Source of the DNA: Mitsuaria chitosanitabida ATCC BAA-476 = NBRC 102408
Lineage (GTDB): Bacteria > Pseudomonadota > Gammaproteobacteria > Burkholderiales > Burkholderiaceae_C
DNA: 64,000 nucleotides
Reading direction: 5' to 3'
Assembly (NCBI RefSeq): GCF_001598255.1
Contig: NZ_BCYP01000027.1
Span: 1 to 64,000 of the forward strand
Made by a program: the position numbers and the translations under genes
Part shown: one piece after another, positions 24,646-35,509 of the stretch
How the letters are laid out: each line of letters opens with the position of its first letter
Numbering within the stretch: position 1 is the stretch's first letter
The notes under the pieces: generated by a model
The model's input: only the letters and a program-made list of their open reading frames with translations
What the model was told of the DNA's origin: nothing
Database searches by the model: none

Positions 24646-26190
24646 TCAGCCCAATGACACCGGCCCGCGCGGCGACTTGAACACGCCGGCGGGATCGATG
24701 CTGGCCTTGAGCGCCCGCAGCCTCGTCACGTTGCCGCCGAAGTAGGCCGACGCCGGCAGCGCCGCGTCGGCGTTCGCGTAGTTGACGTAGGCGCCGCCGC
24801 TGGTCCAGGGCTTCATCGTGTCGCGCATGGACTGCGCCCACAGGCCGTCGGCGTGCAGCGTCGCCTCGTCGGCGGTGCCGAGACGGTTCTCCACCACGTA
24901 CTGCGCGCCGAACAACGCGTTGCGGTGCGGGAAGGCCGTCGCGTCCGGCGCCACGCGCGCGATCGCGCCGCCCATCAGGTCCAGCAGTGCCGCGCCCGGC
25001 CGGCCCGCCTTGGACCGCGCCACCATCGCGTCGGTCAGCGCCTGGATGCCGGCCGCCGGCAGGGTCTGGTGGTAGAAGTCGGAGCTCGCCACCATCGCCA
25101 CCCGCGGCAGGACGCCGCCGACGACCTGCGTGGGCAGGTGGCAGGCGGCGTTCGACAAGGTCCCGCAGTTGGCCAGCAGCAGCGACTCGCCGGTCATGTC
25201 GGCGGAGAACTGGTTCTGCGGCGTGCGGCCGCTCGCCGCGAGCAGGCCGTCCCACCAGGGCTTGAACTGGGCGTTGGTCGCCAGCGCGATGCCGATCAGC
25301 GTGATCGCCAGATCCCCCTTGGTGTCGCTGGCGATCGCGAGCTGGGACCAGGCCCACTCGGGCAGCGTCGCCGGCCAGGACTGCCAGGCCGCCAGCAGGG
25401 CCGGCAGGTCGGCCGCGGTGAAGTAGGCGATGGAGCCGCTGAGCGCGCCCATCGGCTGCGTCTGGAAGCGCAGCTCGGTCACGATGCCGAACTGGCCGCC
25501 ACCGCCGCCGCGCAGGCCCCAGAAGAGCTCCGTGTTCTGTGTCGCATCGCAGACGCGGGTCTGGCCGTCGGCGGTGATGACGGTCGCGCCGATCAGCGCG
25601 TCGCAGGCCAGCCCCATGGACCGGTCGAAGTAGCCGACTCCGCCCCCCAGCGTGATGCCGGTGACGCCGACCGTCACGCAACTGCCCGAGGGCAGGATGC
25701 GCCCGGCGCCGAGCACCGCGCGATAGACGTCGGCCAGCTTGGCGCCCGCGCCGACCACCGCCACCGTGCCGTCCATGCGGACGCTGTCCATGGTGCCGGT
25801 GTCGATCAGCAGGCCGCCGTCGCTCGTGGACGCGCCCACATAGCTGTGGGAGCCGCTGCGCAGCGCGAAGCTCATGCCTTTGCTTCGGGCGAAGGCGAAG
25901 GCCGCCGCGACGTCCGCGCCGCCGGCGCAGCGCGCCAGCGCGCGTGGCACGGCGCCGTCGTAGCGCGCGTTGGCGCCGGGGCGCAGGGTGCCGAAGTCGG
26001 CATCTGCGGGCAGGATCAACCGTCCCTGCATCTGCGCGGCCAGCGTCGCGAGTTCCGCGTCGCTGACTCCCTGCGTCGGTGGCACCGGCGTGACCGGCGC
26101 GCCGGGGCTGCCGCCCCCGCCACCACATCCGGCTGTCCAGCTTCCGGCGAGCACACCCATGCCCGCCGCCAGGAATCTCCGTCGGTCCAT
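24646..26190 (-). CDS. Secreted FAD-linked oxidoreductase (berberine-bridge type)
   Basis: 514-residue flavoprotein. The N terminus MDRRRFLAAGMGVLAGSWTAGC combines a Tat-like Arg-Arg motif with a lipobox, suggesting an exported, possibly lipid-anchored enzyme. FAD-binding (PP-loop) motifs: ALRSGSHSYVGAS, whose His is the usual covalent FAD site; a Cys in SGSCVTVGV at the place of the second covalent link in bicovalent relatives; GLACDALIGATVITADG; LRGGGGGQFGIVTEL. The C-terminal BBE segment contains YVNYAN and YFGGNVTRLRALKASIDP. The start at 26190 has GGGAGA; the open frame extends upstream without support. A TACACT box (26244-26249, minus strand) may be its -10. The substrate is unknown (family: sugars, alkaloids, alcohols). 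Confidence 0.85.
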   Translation of the reverse strand: MDRRRFLAAGMGVLAGSWTAGCGGGGGSPGAPVTPVPPTQGVSDAELATLAAQMQGRLILPADADFGTLRPGANARYDGAVPRALARCAGGADVAAAFAFARSKGMSFALRSGSHSYVGASTSDGGLLIDTGTMDSVRMDGTVAVVGAGAKLADVYRAVLGAGRILPSGSCVTVGVTGITLGGGVGYFDRSMGLACDALIGATVITADGQTRVCDATQNTELFWGLRGGGGGQFGIVTELRFQTQPMGALSGSIAYFTAADLPALLAAWQSWPATLPEWAWSQLAIASDTKGDLAITLIGIALATNAQFKPWWDGLLAASGRTPQNQFSADMTGESLLLANCGTLSNAACHLPTQVVGGVLPRVAMVASSDFYHQTLPAAGIQALTDAMVARSKAGRPGAALLDLMGGAIARVAPDATAFPHRNALFGAQYVVENRLGTADEATLHADGLWAQSMRDTMKPWTSGGAYVNYANADAALPASAYFGGNVTRLRALKASIDPAGVFKSPRGPVSLG

Positions 26191-26402
26191 CTCATGTCTC
26201 CCTGAGCGGTGATGGACTGCTGTGGTGAGTCCAGTCAAATACCAGTGTAGGACCGAAGAAATACCGATGAAAAGCCGATTCGCCTCGGTACGAACCCGGT
26301 GTGAAGGAGGTCAGGGGCGAGCACCCGCTCGGGCGTCGGCTTGGGGTGCAGATTTCGGGAGATGGGCCGCAGAAGGGGCTAGGTGGAAACCCGAAAACTG
26401 TT
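26191..26402. other. Gene-free stretch upstream of the oxidoreductase and the helicase leader
   Basis: Together with 26403-26820 this is about 630 bases without a supported gene. The left part is locally less GC-rich (26221-26290). It holds the probable oxidoreductase promoter on the minus strand. Small open frames on both strands show no family features. Confidence 0.6.
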
Positions 26403-26408
26403 TATACT
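26403..26408 (+). promoter_or_regulatory. Candidate -10 box for the helicase transcript
   Basis: TATACT, preceded by TTGT-poor sequence with no clear -35. If used, transcription begins near 26415 and leaves a 5' leader of about 400 bases before the helicase start. Confidence 0.4.
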
Positions 26409-26501
26409 TGCGGGCTTCACCGTTTCCGACGGTGCTTCGTACGTCTCCTCTGACCTCTTGCAGTCCGCTGCGCCGGAGTCCTGAAAACGGGTTCCACGCA
26501 G

Positions 26502-26754
26502 GCTTCGGCGCTCAGCCGAAGCTGATTCCCTCGACGGGAACACGCGCATTTGCATGCCCTCGGGTTCGGTCGGCGGCGATGCCGTCGCTTTGACTGTTCC
26601 CCGGCGCCTCACCAGGCCCCTCGCATCGCGTTTCCACAATGCCCCTGGGCATTGCGTCGCCATGTCGTTTTCTCTGCATTCCTGGTGATCGACGCGAGCT
26701 TTCTCCCAGCGACATCACGGTCCCGCCGCGATTCATTCGTTATCGCGCGGCGGG
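26502..26754 (+). promoter_or_regulatory. Structured 5' leader of the DEAD-box helicase gene
   Basis: Four perfect inverted repeats lie in the non-coding leader: GCTTCGGC/GCCGAAGC (26502-26522), TTCCC/GGGAA (26526-26540), CAATGCCC/GGGCATTG (26637-26654), and CCCGCCGCG/CGCGGCGGG (26722-26754, 15-base loop). No T-tracts follow them. Long structured leaders are known for cold-induced RNA chaperone and helicase genes, so autoregulation or cold control is plausible. Confidence 0.55.
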
Positions 26755-26820
26755 CAGGCGCTCCGGCGCGACGTCCGTCCTGACGGCGTCGGCTTCGGCG
26801 TGCCCCATTTGGATTGCAAG

Positions 26821-28785
<1,965 letters not shown>

Positions 28786-28821
28786 GCCCTCGCGCGACAG
28801 GCTGAAGGGGATCGCTGAGGG

Positions 28822-29568
28822 ATGCGCGTCGAAGGTCGGATCGTGCAGTGGGACGACGCGAAGGGCTACGGCTTCATCGCGCCGTCCGACGGCGGCCCGA
28901 AACGCTTCGCGCACCTGAGCGCCTTCGGCCTGCGGCCTCGCCGACCCTTCGTCGGCGAGCGCGTCAGCTTCGAGGCCGGATCCGATGCGCAGGGCAAGCC
29001 CCGCGCGCTGAAGATCCGCAGCCTCGAGCCCAAGCCGGCGCCCGCCGGCCCCGCACCGAAAGCGGGATCCGGCCGCCCCGCGCGGGCCGCGCCGGCGCCC
29101 CGATCGGGCGCATCGTCTTCCTCCTCCAGATCCTCCACGTCCTCGGCGGGCGGTCCGTCGGCCGACACCGGCGGGGCGCTCTGGCTGGTGCCGGGCTTTG
29201 CGCTGCTGGTGCTGCTCACCGACCTGGCGTGGCCGCTGCCGCGCGGCTTGTGGGGCGTGTACATGGCCATGAGTCTGGCCACCTTCATCGTCTACTTCAT
29301 GGACAAGCGCGCCGCGCGCCTGGGGCAGTGGCGGGTGAAGGAGGCGACGCTGCACGGCCTGGCGCTGCTCTGCGGCTGGCCGGGCGCGCTGCTGGCACAG
29401 CACTTGCTGCGTCACAAGAGCGCCAAGCCCCGCTTCCGGCGCGTGTTCTGGTTGAGCGTGATGCTCAACATCCTCGGTTTCGTTGTTCTCTTCACGCCGT
29501 TGCTGGCGCCGTTCCTGTCCGGTCTCCCCGGTCCCTGGAACGCGCGGGGTGGCGGCGTCTCCGTTTGA
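28822..29568 (+). CDS. Cold-shock domain / DUF1294 membrane fusion protein
   Basis: 248 residues. The N-terminal 70 residues form a cold-shock domain (GRIVQWDDAKGYGFIAPSDGG, RNP1-like KGYGFI), then a Ser/Ala/Pro linker, then a four-helix DUF1294 membrane domain (from about 120; YFMDKRAARLGQWRVKE, LCGWPGALLAQHLLRHK). It presumably tethers RNA-binding activity to the inner membrane. It follows the helicase by 36 bases in the same direction, so co-transcription and a shared cold or RNA-stress role are likely. Confidence 0.88.
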   Translation: MRVEGRIVQWDDAKGYGFIAPSDGGPKRFAHLSAFGLRPRRPFVGERVSFEAGSDAQGKPRALKIRSLEPKPAPAGPAPKAGSGRPARAAPAPRSGASSSSSRSSTSSAGGPSADTGGALWLVPGFALLVLLTDLAWPLPRGLWGVYMAMSLATFIVYFMDKRAARLGQWRVKEATLHGLALLCGWPGALLAQHLLRHKSAKPRFRRVFWLSVMLNILGFVVLFTPLLAPFLSGLPGPWNARGGGVSV

Positions 29569-29577
29569 TCCGGTTTG

Positions 29578-30096
29578 ATGCTGCAGTTGAAAGTGATCGC
29601 CACGGCGGACGTTCCCGCCGTGCTCGCCCTGCAGGCCCAGTGCTACGGGCCTGATTTCCTCGAGAGCGCCGCCGCGTTCGAAGCCAAGCTGAGCGCCGCT
29701 CGTCATCTGCATTGCAGCTACCTGGCGGTGGACGGCGACCAGCCGCTGGCCTACGTGGTGAGCCTGCCGGTCGACGACGACCAGCTCCCCGCCCTGGACG
29801 CCCCGACCGTGGCGCCGGCGCGCGCGCCGCGCACCCTGTACCTGCACGACCTGGCGGTGTCGCCGGCGGGCCGCGCCCGGCAGCTCGGACAGAAGCTGGT
29901 GCGGCAGGTCGTGCAGCGCGCGCAGGACATGGGTCTGGCACAGGTCGCGCTGATCGCGGTGCAGGGCTCGCAGGGCTACTGGGAGCGCCACGGCTTCGCC
30001 GTCGCCGAGGTGGCCGAGGGCTCCGCGACGGCCGGGAAACTGGCCAGTTTCGGCTCGGGGGCGACCCTGATGCGAAGGGCGCTCGGACCGGTGTGA
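29578..30096 (+). CDS. GNAT-family N-acetyltransferase
   Basis: 172 residues. The GNAT fold is recognised by YLHDLAVSPAGRARQLGQKL (beta4 and the acetyl-CoA pyrophosphate loop, with an R/QxxGxx-like element) and GYWERHGFAVAE near the C terminus. It starts at 29578, 9 bases after the preceding stop; an in-frame TTG just before is less likely. Substrate unknown. Confidence 0.8.
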   Translation: MLQLKVIATADVPAVLALQAQCYGPDFLESAAAFEAKLSAARHLHCSYLAVDGDQPLAYVVSLPVDDDQLPALDAPTVAPARAPRTLYLHDLAVSPAGRARQLGQKLVRQVVQRAQDMGLAQVALIAVQGSQGYWERHGFAVAEVAEGSATAGKLASFGSGATLMRRALGPV

Positions 30097-30104
30097 CGGG
30101 GCGC

Positions 30105-30110
30105 GATAAT
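30105..30110 (+). promoter_or_regulatory. -10-like box just before mksF
   Basis: GATAAT ends 8 bases before the mksF ATG, with a C-rich spacer. If this is the -10, the mRNA would be nearly or fully leaderless. No good -35 was seen. Confidence 0.4.
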
Positions 30111-30118
30111 CCCGCCCC

Positions 30119-31744
30119 ATGACAGTGATCCCGGGACGCGCGGACGACGCTCTGCGCGACGATCTCCCCGAACCCTCCTTCGAAGACTATTTCCGCGATG
30201 GCCAGCTGCCGCAGGACTCGCTCCTGTGGTGGCAGCTCGAACGCAACGAGGCCCTGCTGAGCGCGCAGCGCGCGCTGTTCCACGGCCCGGCCTCCCTGGT
30301 GCGTCTGCGCGTCTGGGTGTTCATCGAGCTGATGAGCCTCCCGCAGTCCCGGCTGTCGCGCGACGACCTGAACCGCCACTTCCACGTGCTGCGCGACGAC
30401 GCGCTGGAGCTCGTGCTCAAGCGCCTGCGCGACGCGCAGCTGCTGGCCTGGGACGCGTCCAACCAGCAATACGGCGTGACGCCGCTGGCGCAGCAGCTGA
30501 TGGCCATGGTCTCGCCGCTGACGCAAGGGCAGGGGCTGGACGAGGACAGCGATCTGGCCGGCCTGCTGGCCAACGTGGCCGGCGCGCAGCAGCTGGGCAC
30601 GTTGGAGCCGGCGCAGCTGCAGCATCTGCTGGCGCAGCTCTCGCGGCTGTACAACGAGTTCGCCGACGCGATCGCGTCCGGCTCCGAATTCCACCTGCGC
30701 CGCGCGCGCACGCGTTTCGAGCGGGCGCTCAAGCTGGTCGAGCGCGCCAGCGAGGCGCTGTCCGCGATCATCCAGCAGGCCCAGACCGACGGCAACGCGC
30801 GGCTGGAGCGCCTGGCGCGCGAGCTGGGCCTCGCGCAGGCCCGGCTGCTCGCGATGGCCAGCCAGTTCAACCGCGCGCTGCAGCAGGCCGATCGCCAGCG
30901 CGTGACGCTGGGCTCCACCGGCATCACGACCACCGACGTGCGGCGCTGGCTGCAGGACGTCCCCTTCCTCGAGAACCTGGCGCTGGGCGCGCTGTCGCGC
31001 CCGGTGCATCCGATCTTCGTCGCGCAGCATGAGCTGCTCGACGGCTGCGAGGCCGAGTTCGAGCGCGATCGCCCGGCTCCGCCCACGCCGGAACCGCTGC
31101 CCACCGGCCTGGCCGCGCCCCCGGGCGAGCTCGCGGTGATGAGCCTGCCGCCCGAGATGGGCCAGCTGCAGGCGCTGCTGGGCCGCTGGAGCGGCGACAG
31201 CGTGCCGATGAACGACCTGCGGCCGGCGGTGCTGGGGGGCAGCTACGCGCGCGCCGCGTATCGCGCGCAGCTGCTGCCGCTGCTGGGCGACCCGCAGGCG
31301 CAGCATCTGGCCGGCGCGACCGGCGACATGGCGCGCCAGCCCTGGCGGGTGCGCTGGTCCGCGCAACAGGGCGCGGTCGACGACGAGTTCGTCCGCTGGA
31401 TGAGTCAGGGCGTGCTGCACACCACCGACGTCGAGCCGCCGGTCGAGCCCGAGTTCCAGCCCAAGTGGAAACCGGCCGAGCCGCCCGCGCCGAAGCGTGG
31501 CCGTCGCAAGGCCGCCGTCGAGGCGCCCGCCGACGCCGCGCCGGCGAGCGCCGATCCCGACGCCACGGTCGACGCCAGTGCCCTGGACGTCAGCGCCGAC
31601 ACCGCCGCCGAGATGGCGCCCGCCGCCGCCGCGGCCACCTTCGAGACGACGGCCCAGGCCGCCGATTCCCCCGACACTCCCGCCTCGATCGACGCGCCCG
31701 CGGGCGCGCGGCCGGTCGAGGACGACACGCCTTCCCAGTCATGA
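30119..31744 (+). CDS. mksF: MksF-like kleisin subunit of an SMC complex (JetA-like)
   Basis: 541 residues. It has an N-terminal winged-helix-like region (about 15-130: FEDYFRDGQLPQDSLLWWQLER, VLKRLRDAQLLAWD), a long helical middle part rich in Leu/Ala/Arg (about 140-300), a C-terminal region of mixed structure to about 450, then an Ala/Asp/Pro-rich disordered tail. Length and position as first gene before a small KITE-like gene and an SMC gene match the MksF-MksE-MksB order known from Pseudomonas and JetA-JetB-JetC of Wadjet. The stop overlaps the next ATG (ATGA). The assignment rests mainly on operon context. Confidence 0.65.
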   Translation: MTVIPGRADDALRDDLPEPSFEDYFRDGQLPQDSLLWWQLERNEALLSAQRALFHGPASLVRLRVWVFIELMSLPQSRLSRDDLNRHFHVLRDDALELVLKRLRDAQLLAWDASNQQYGVTPLAQQLMAMVSPLTQGQGLDEDSDLAGLLANVAGAQQLGTLEPAQLQHLLAQLSRLYNEFADAIASGSEFHLRRARTRFERALKLVERASEALSAIIQQAQTDGNARLERLARELGLAQARLLAMASQFNRALQQADRQRVTLGSTGITTTDVRRWLQDVPFLENLALGALSRPVHPIFVAQHELLDGCEAEFERDRPAPPTPEPLPTGLAAPPGELAVMSLPPEMGQLQALLGRWSGDSVPMNDLRPAVLGGSYARAAYRAQLLPLLGDPQAQHLAGATGDMARQPWRVRWSAQQGAVDDEFVRWMSQGVLHTTDVEPPVEPEFQPKWKPAEPPAPKRGRRKAAVEAPADAAPASADPDATVDASALDVSADTAAEMAPAAAAATFETTAQAADSPDTPASIDAPAGARPVEDDTPSQS

Positions 31745-32454
31745 GCAATCAACTCGACGACGCCGCGCAACTCGCGGCTCAACTGCTGGCGCGACGCTGG
31801 CTGCCGCGCAATCAGCCCCTGGTGCGCCGCGCGCTGATCGACCAGGAGCTCTGGCGCGCGGTCAACGAGCGGGTGGCCGCCGTCGGCCTGCGCGTCGTGG
31901 ACAACGTCTACGCCGACCACATCACGCTGGCGATGCTGCGCCCGGCCGAGGTCGCCGTCTTCGGCGAGACCGGCCTGGCCTCCAACAACAACCTGGACTT
32001 GCCCCGCGACGGCGTGGCGCTGCTGGTGGTGCTGTGGGCGCTGATCGTGCTGCCCAAGCGCCAGCGCCAGCTCGCCCGCGCCGAGGAAGCCGCGGAAGGG
32101 CAGGGCGAGATGTTCGCCAAGGACAAGCCGTTGCCCAGCGCCGCGAGCAGCGCCCCCACGCTGTCCTACCGCAGCCTGCTGGCCGACTTCGGCAATCAGC
32201 TGGGCAAGAAGATGCGGCTGGACTCCAACCTCAAGCTGCTCGAGCGCCAGGGCTTCATCACCCGCAAGGGCGAGGACATCTGCGAGGGCCCGCTGCTGGA
32301 CCTGCTGCTGGACTACGACACGCTGGCTCCGCGCATCCTCGACGGGGCGCTGGCCGACGTGCTCGCCCGCAGCACCGACGGCGAGGCCGGCCCGATGCTG
32401 ACCGCCATCCTGGCCGCCCGCCACAACGAAGAATCCGACCTGAGCGACGCCTGA
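31741..32454 (+). CDS. mksE: MksE-like KITE subunit (JetB-like)
   Basis: 237 residues, of the size of MksE. It contains tandem winged-helix-like blocks, including QPLVRRALIDQELWRAVNER at the N terminus, YRSLLADFGNQLGKKMRLDS in the middle, and LKLLERQGFITRKGEDICEGP typical of KITE proteins; the C terminus is acidic. KITE proteins bind the kleisin and regulate the SMC ring. The TGATG junction couples it to the SMC gene. Confidence 0.65.
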   Translation: MSNQLDDAAQLAAQLLARRWLPRNQPLVRRALIDQELWRAVNERVAAVGLRVVDNVYADHITLAMLRPAEVAVFGETGLASNNNLDLPRDGVALLVVLWALIVLPKRQRQLARAEEAAEGQGEMFAKDKPLPSAASSAPTLSYRSLLADFGNQLGKKMRLDSNLKLLERQGFITRKGEDICEGPLLDLLLDYDTLAPRILDGALADVLARSTDGEAGPMLTAILAARHNEESDLSDA

Positions 32455-35273
32455 TGTTTCACCTGCAATCCCTGGAACTGCTGCACTGGGACTACTGCCG
32501 CCGTGTCTCGATGCCGCTGGACGGCAACATCATCACCATCGCCGGGCCCAACGGCTCGGGCAAGACGACGCTGCTGGACGCGATGCGGACGCTGCTGGGC
32601 CTGGAGTGCTCCGGCGGCCGGACCTACAAGACCTACGCCCGTCACGCCAACGCCGAGCATGCTTGGTTGCGGGCGCTCGTCGACAACCGGCCCCGCAGCC
32701 GCCAGAACAGCAGCCGCCCGTTCGCGAGCTCGCTGTTGTACGCGGACCAGGTGACCCTGGCCTGCCGCATCTCGCGCCAGGGCGGCGACTGGGTGCGCCG
32801 CTACATCCTGGTCGACGGCGTCCACGAGATCGAAGAGCTCGACACCAAGGCCGAGAAGGACTGGCTGGGCATAGAAGCCTGGAAGAAGCGCCTGGAGGCC
32901 GCCGGCCTGACACGCGCCATCGGCCGCGTGCTGGCGCTGGAGCAGGGCCAGACCGACCGCCTGTGCGAGCTCTCCTCCAAGGAGCTGCTGCGCCTGGTCT
33001 TCGAGGTCTTCGGCGACCAGGAGGTGCTGGACCGCTACGAGCTCGCCCGCAACCACCAGCAGCAGCTGGTCAAGGAAGTCGAGCAGGCGGCGCATGAGCT
33101 CTCGCATGCGCAGGCGCAGCTGTCGGACCTGTCCAATCGGGTGACCAGCTACCAGCAGTACCAGCTGCGGCTCAAGGAGCGCGAGCGCCTGGCCACCGAG
33201 GTCGTGCCGGTGCTGCAGTGGAGCGAGCAGCGCCAGCGCACCGCGCAGCAGCTGCGCGAGCTGCATCGGCAGCGGCTCTTCGCCCGCTCGGACGAGCGCG
33301 GCATCAGCGACAAGCGCGCCCATCTGCTGGCGCTGTTCAAGGCTCAGGAAGCGGCCAAGGACAAGCTGGCGGACCTGGAGCAGCAGCGCAAGGACGCGCG
33401 CCAGGCCTTTGAGGCCGCGCGTGACGGCGAGCGCCCGATGGAGCAGCTCGCCAAGCGCGAGGAGGATCTGAAGGCGCTGGCCGCGGTGGAGACCGATGGC
33501 GCGGCGCTGACCGCCAAGCTCGAGGAGCTTGGCACGCGCCAGCATCAGCTGCGCGAGAGCTTCACGCGCCAGAACGACCAGCAGCGCAAGGCGCAGGCCG
33601 CGATGGACGAGCTGACCGGCCACCGCCTGCCGCCGCCGCCCGTGGAGGTGACGCGCTTCCGCAAGGCGCTGGACGAGGCGGGCATCGCCCACCACGTGCT
33701 GGCCGACGCGATCGACATCGCCGACGAGCAGTGGCGCGCCGCCGCCGAAGGCTTCCTGCGCCCGTCGCGCTGGGTCGTGGTGCTGGCGCGTGCCAGCGAC
33801 GAGGGGCAGGCCTATCGCCTGGCCTCGCGCGAGCGCTATCGCCATTACGTCGTCGCCGATGGCGAGCACGCGCCGACGGTGAGTCCCAAGGACAGCCTGA
33901 TGTCGGTGCTGCGCTTCAACGCGAAGGCGCCGGGCTGGCTGCTGCGGCAGCTGGCGTCGATCCGCTGCGTGGGCGACACCGACAAGGGCGCGCAGGCCGG
34001 CGGCGAGTGGATCACGCCCGAGGCCTACTACCGCGACGGCCGCGGCGGTCGCAGCCTGTGGGTCGAGCCGCGCGAGTACCAGTTCGGGGACTCCGCGCTG
34101 GATGCGCGTCGCGCGTCGCTCGAGAAGGAGCTCGCCCGCTACGACCTGGAGCTGTCCAAGCTCGCCAAGGAGCAGCTGGAGATCGAGCGCCAGCTCAAGG
34201 ACGCGCAGCGCGCGGCGCAGGGTCACAAGGCGGCGCAGGAGCTGGTCGAGCGGGCCGAGGAGTTCGCCCAGGCGCGCGCCCGCCTGCCGGGTCTGCGTCA
34301 GGCGCGGATCGAGGCGGCGACGCGCATGGGCGCGCTGGACCAGGAGCACGACCGCTCGGTGGCCGCGTCGACGCGGGCCGAGCGCGACTACGAGGCCGCG
34401 CAGGCCGGCCTGAAGGCCAGCGAGGAGAACGTGCTGCGCGCCGAGCGCGACTGGGCCTCCAAGCGCGACGATCTGCTGGGCCTGGCGAAGCACTCGCGCG
34501 AGGCCAAGGACAAGTTCCCGGTCGCGTGGGTGCATCCGATGCGGCTGCAGTCGCTGCGGGACGAGTTCGAGAACGCCAAGCAGGCGGAGATCGCCTCGCG
34601 TCACGTCCAGCAGGAGCTGGACACCGGCGTGTGGGAGACCGATGCCGGCGTGCAGGAGCGTCACGCGCGCATGCAGCTGGCGGTGCTGGAGCAGACCACG
34701 CAGCTGGACGACCGCCGCGCGAGCAACGAGATGGCGCGGATCGCCGCGTTCAACGCGCGCGAGCGCTACATCGACGTGCTGCGCGCGACGGTGCGCCGCT
34801 ACAAGAAGAATGTCCAGGAGCTGGGCGAACTCGCCGGTGTGCATGCGCAGGCCGAGCTGCCGCACCTGGACAACGACGACACGGTGCTGGCGCAGGCCGG
34901 CCTGCACGTGAAGTTCAACTTCGACGGCAAGGGTGAAGTCGGTCTGAACGACGGCGAGGCCTCCGGCGGGCAGCAGGTGCTCAAGAGCCTGATCCTGCTG
35001 GTGGGGCTGATGAAGGACGACGACGCGCCGGGCGGTTTCGTCTTCATCGACGAGCCCTTCGCCCACCTGGACGTGCGCAACATCCAGCTGGTGGGCCACT
35101 TCCTGAAGAGCACGCGCGCGCAGTACCTGCTGACCACGCCGATCACGCACAACGTCGAGGTCTTCGAGCCCTCGGAGATCACGCTGGTCACGAGCAAGAA
35201 GCCGCGCGGCGAGCGCTGGGCCCCGCCGATCGCGGTGCTGGCGCGCCGGCCGGAGGTGTCGGTCTACGACTGA
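32454..35273 (+). CDS. mksB: MksB-like SMC ATPase (JetC-like)
   Basis: 939-residue condensin ATPase. The N-terminal head has Walker A GPNGSGKTT (Lys37). Coiled coil covers roughly 200-400 and 510-780 with many Gln/Glu/Arg heptads. The hinge lies around 410-480 (HHVLADAIDIADEQWRAAAE, YRHYVVADGEH). The C-terminal head has an unusual signature LNDGEASGGQQ (around Ser837) and Walker B FVFIDEPFAHLD (Asp866, Glu867). It is shorter than canonical Smc (about 1170) and matches MksB/JetC length. Expected to entrap or extrude DNA loops; in plasmid-defence versions it acts with a JetD nuclease, which is absent here. Confidence 0.8.
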   Translation: MFHLQSLELLHWDYCRRVSMPLDGNIITIAGPNGSGKTTLLDAMRTLLGLECSGGRTYKTYARHANAEHAWLRALVDNRPRSRQNSSRPFASSLLYADQVTLACRISRQGGDWVRRYILVDGVHEIEELDTKAEKDWLGIEAWKKRLEAAGLTRAIGRVLALEQGQTDRLCELSSKELLRLVFEVFGDQEVLDRYELARNHQQQLVKEVEQAAHELSHAQAQLSDLSNRVTSYQQYQLRLKERERLATEVVPVLQWSEQRQRTAQQLRELHRQRLFARSDERGISDKRAHLLALFKAQEAAKDKLADLEQQRKDARQAFEAARDGERPMEQLAKREEDLKALAAVETDGAALTAKLEELGTRQHQLRESFTRQNDQQRKAQAAMDELTGHRLPPPPVEVTRFRKALDEAGIAHHVLADAIDIADEQWRAAAEGFLRPSRWVVVLARASDEGQAYRLASRERYRHYVVADGEHAPTVSPKDSLMSVLRFNAKAPGWLLRQLASIRCVGDTDKGAQAGGEWITPEAYYRDGRGGRSLWVEPREYQFGDSALDARRASLEKELARYDLELSKLAKEQLEIERQLKDAQRAAQGHKAAQELVERAEEFAQARARLPGLRQARIEAATRMGALDQEHDRSVAASTRAERDYEAAQAGLKASEENVLRAERDWASKRDDLLGLAKHSREAKDKFPVAWVHPMRLQSLRDEFENAKQAEIASRHVQQELDTGVWETDAGVQERHARMQLAVLEQTTQLDDRRASNEMARIAAFNARERYIDVLRATVRRYKKNVQELGELAGVHAQAELPHLDNDDTVLAQAGLHVKFNFDGKGEVGLNDGEASGGQQVLKSLILLVGLMKDDDAPGGFVFIDEPFAHLDVRNIQLVGHFLKSTRAQYLLTTPITHNVEVFEPSEITLVTSKKPRGERWAPPIAVLARRPEVSVYD

Positions 35274-35348
35274 GCGCCACACATCGAGGGTCTGACGCCC
35301 TCGCGCGTTCGGCGCGGCGCCCGCTCCCCGGGCCTATTGCGCATACCG

Positions 35349-35380
35349 AAAGCCACGCTGACGCGTGGCTTTCTTCTTTG
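35349..35380 (+). terminator. Intrinsic terminator after mksB
   Basis: Perfect 10-bp stem AAAGCCACGC / GCGTGGCTTT (35349-35358, 35363-35372) with loop TGAC, followed by CTTCTTTG. It ends the condensin operon 75 bases past the stop. Confidence 0.88.
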
Positions 35381-35509
35381 CGCGTCGCACCCCCGAACGG
35401 GCGGGGGTGGATGACTCGCCGGCCCCCATCGGTGGGCCGCCTTCAGCACGAGATTGCAGCCGGCAACACCTGGCACTGACTGGCATCGCAGCGATGCGAG
35501 GAGGTCAGC

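Noticed and set aside
26254-26736. Small open frames in the region before the helicase gene
   Set aside because: No ribosome sites, no similarity to known families, and they overlap one another on both strands; the stretch fits an untranslated leader.
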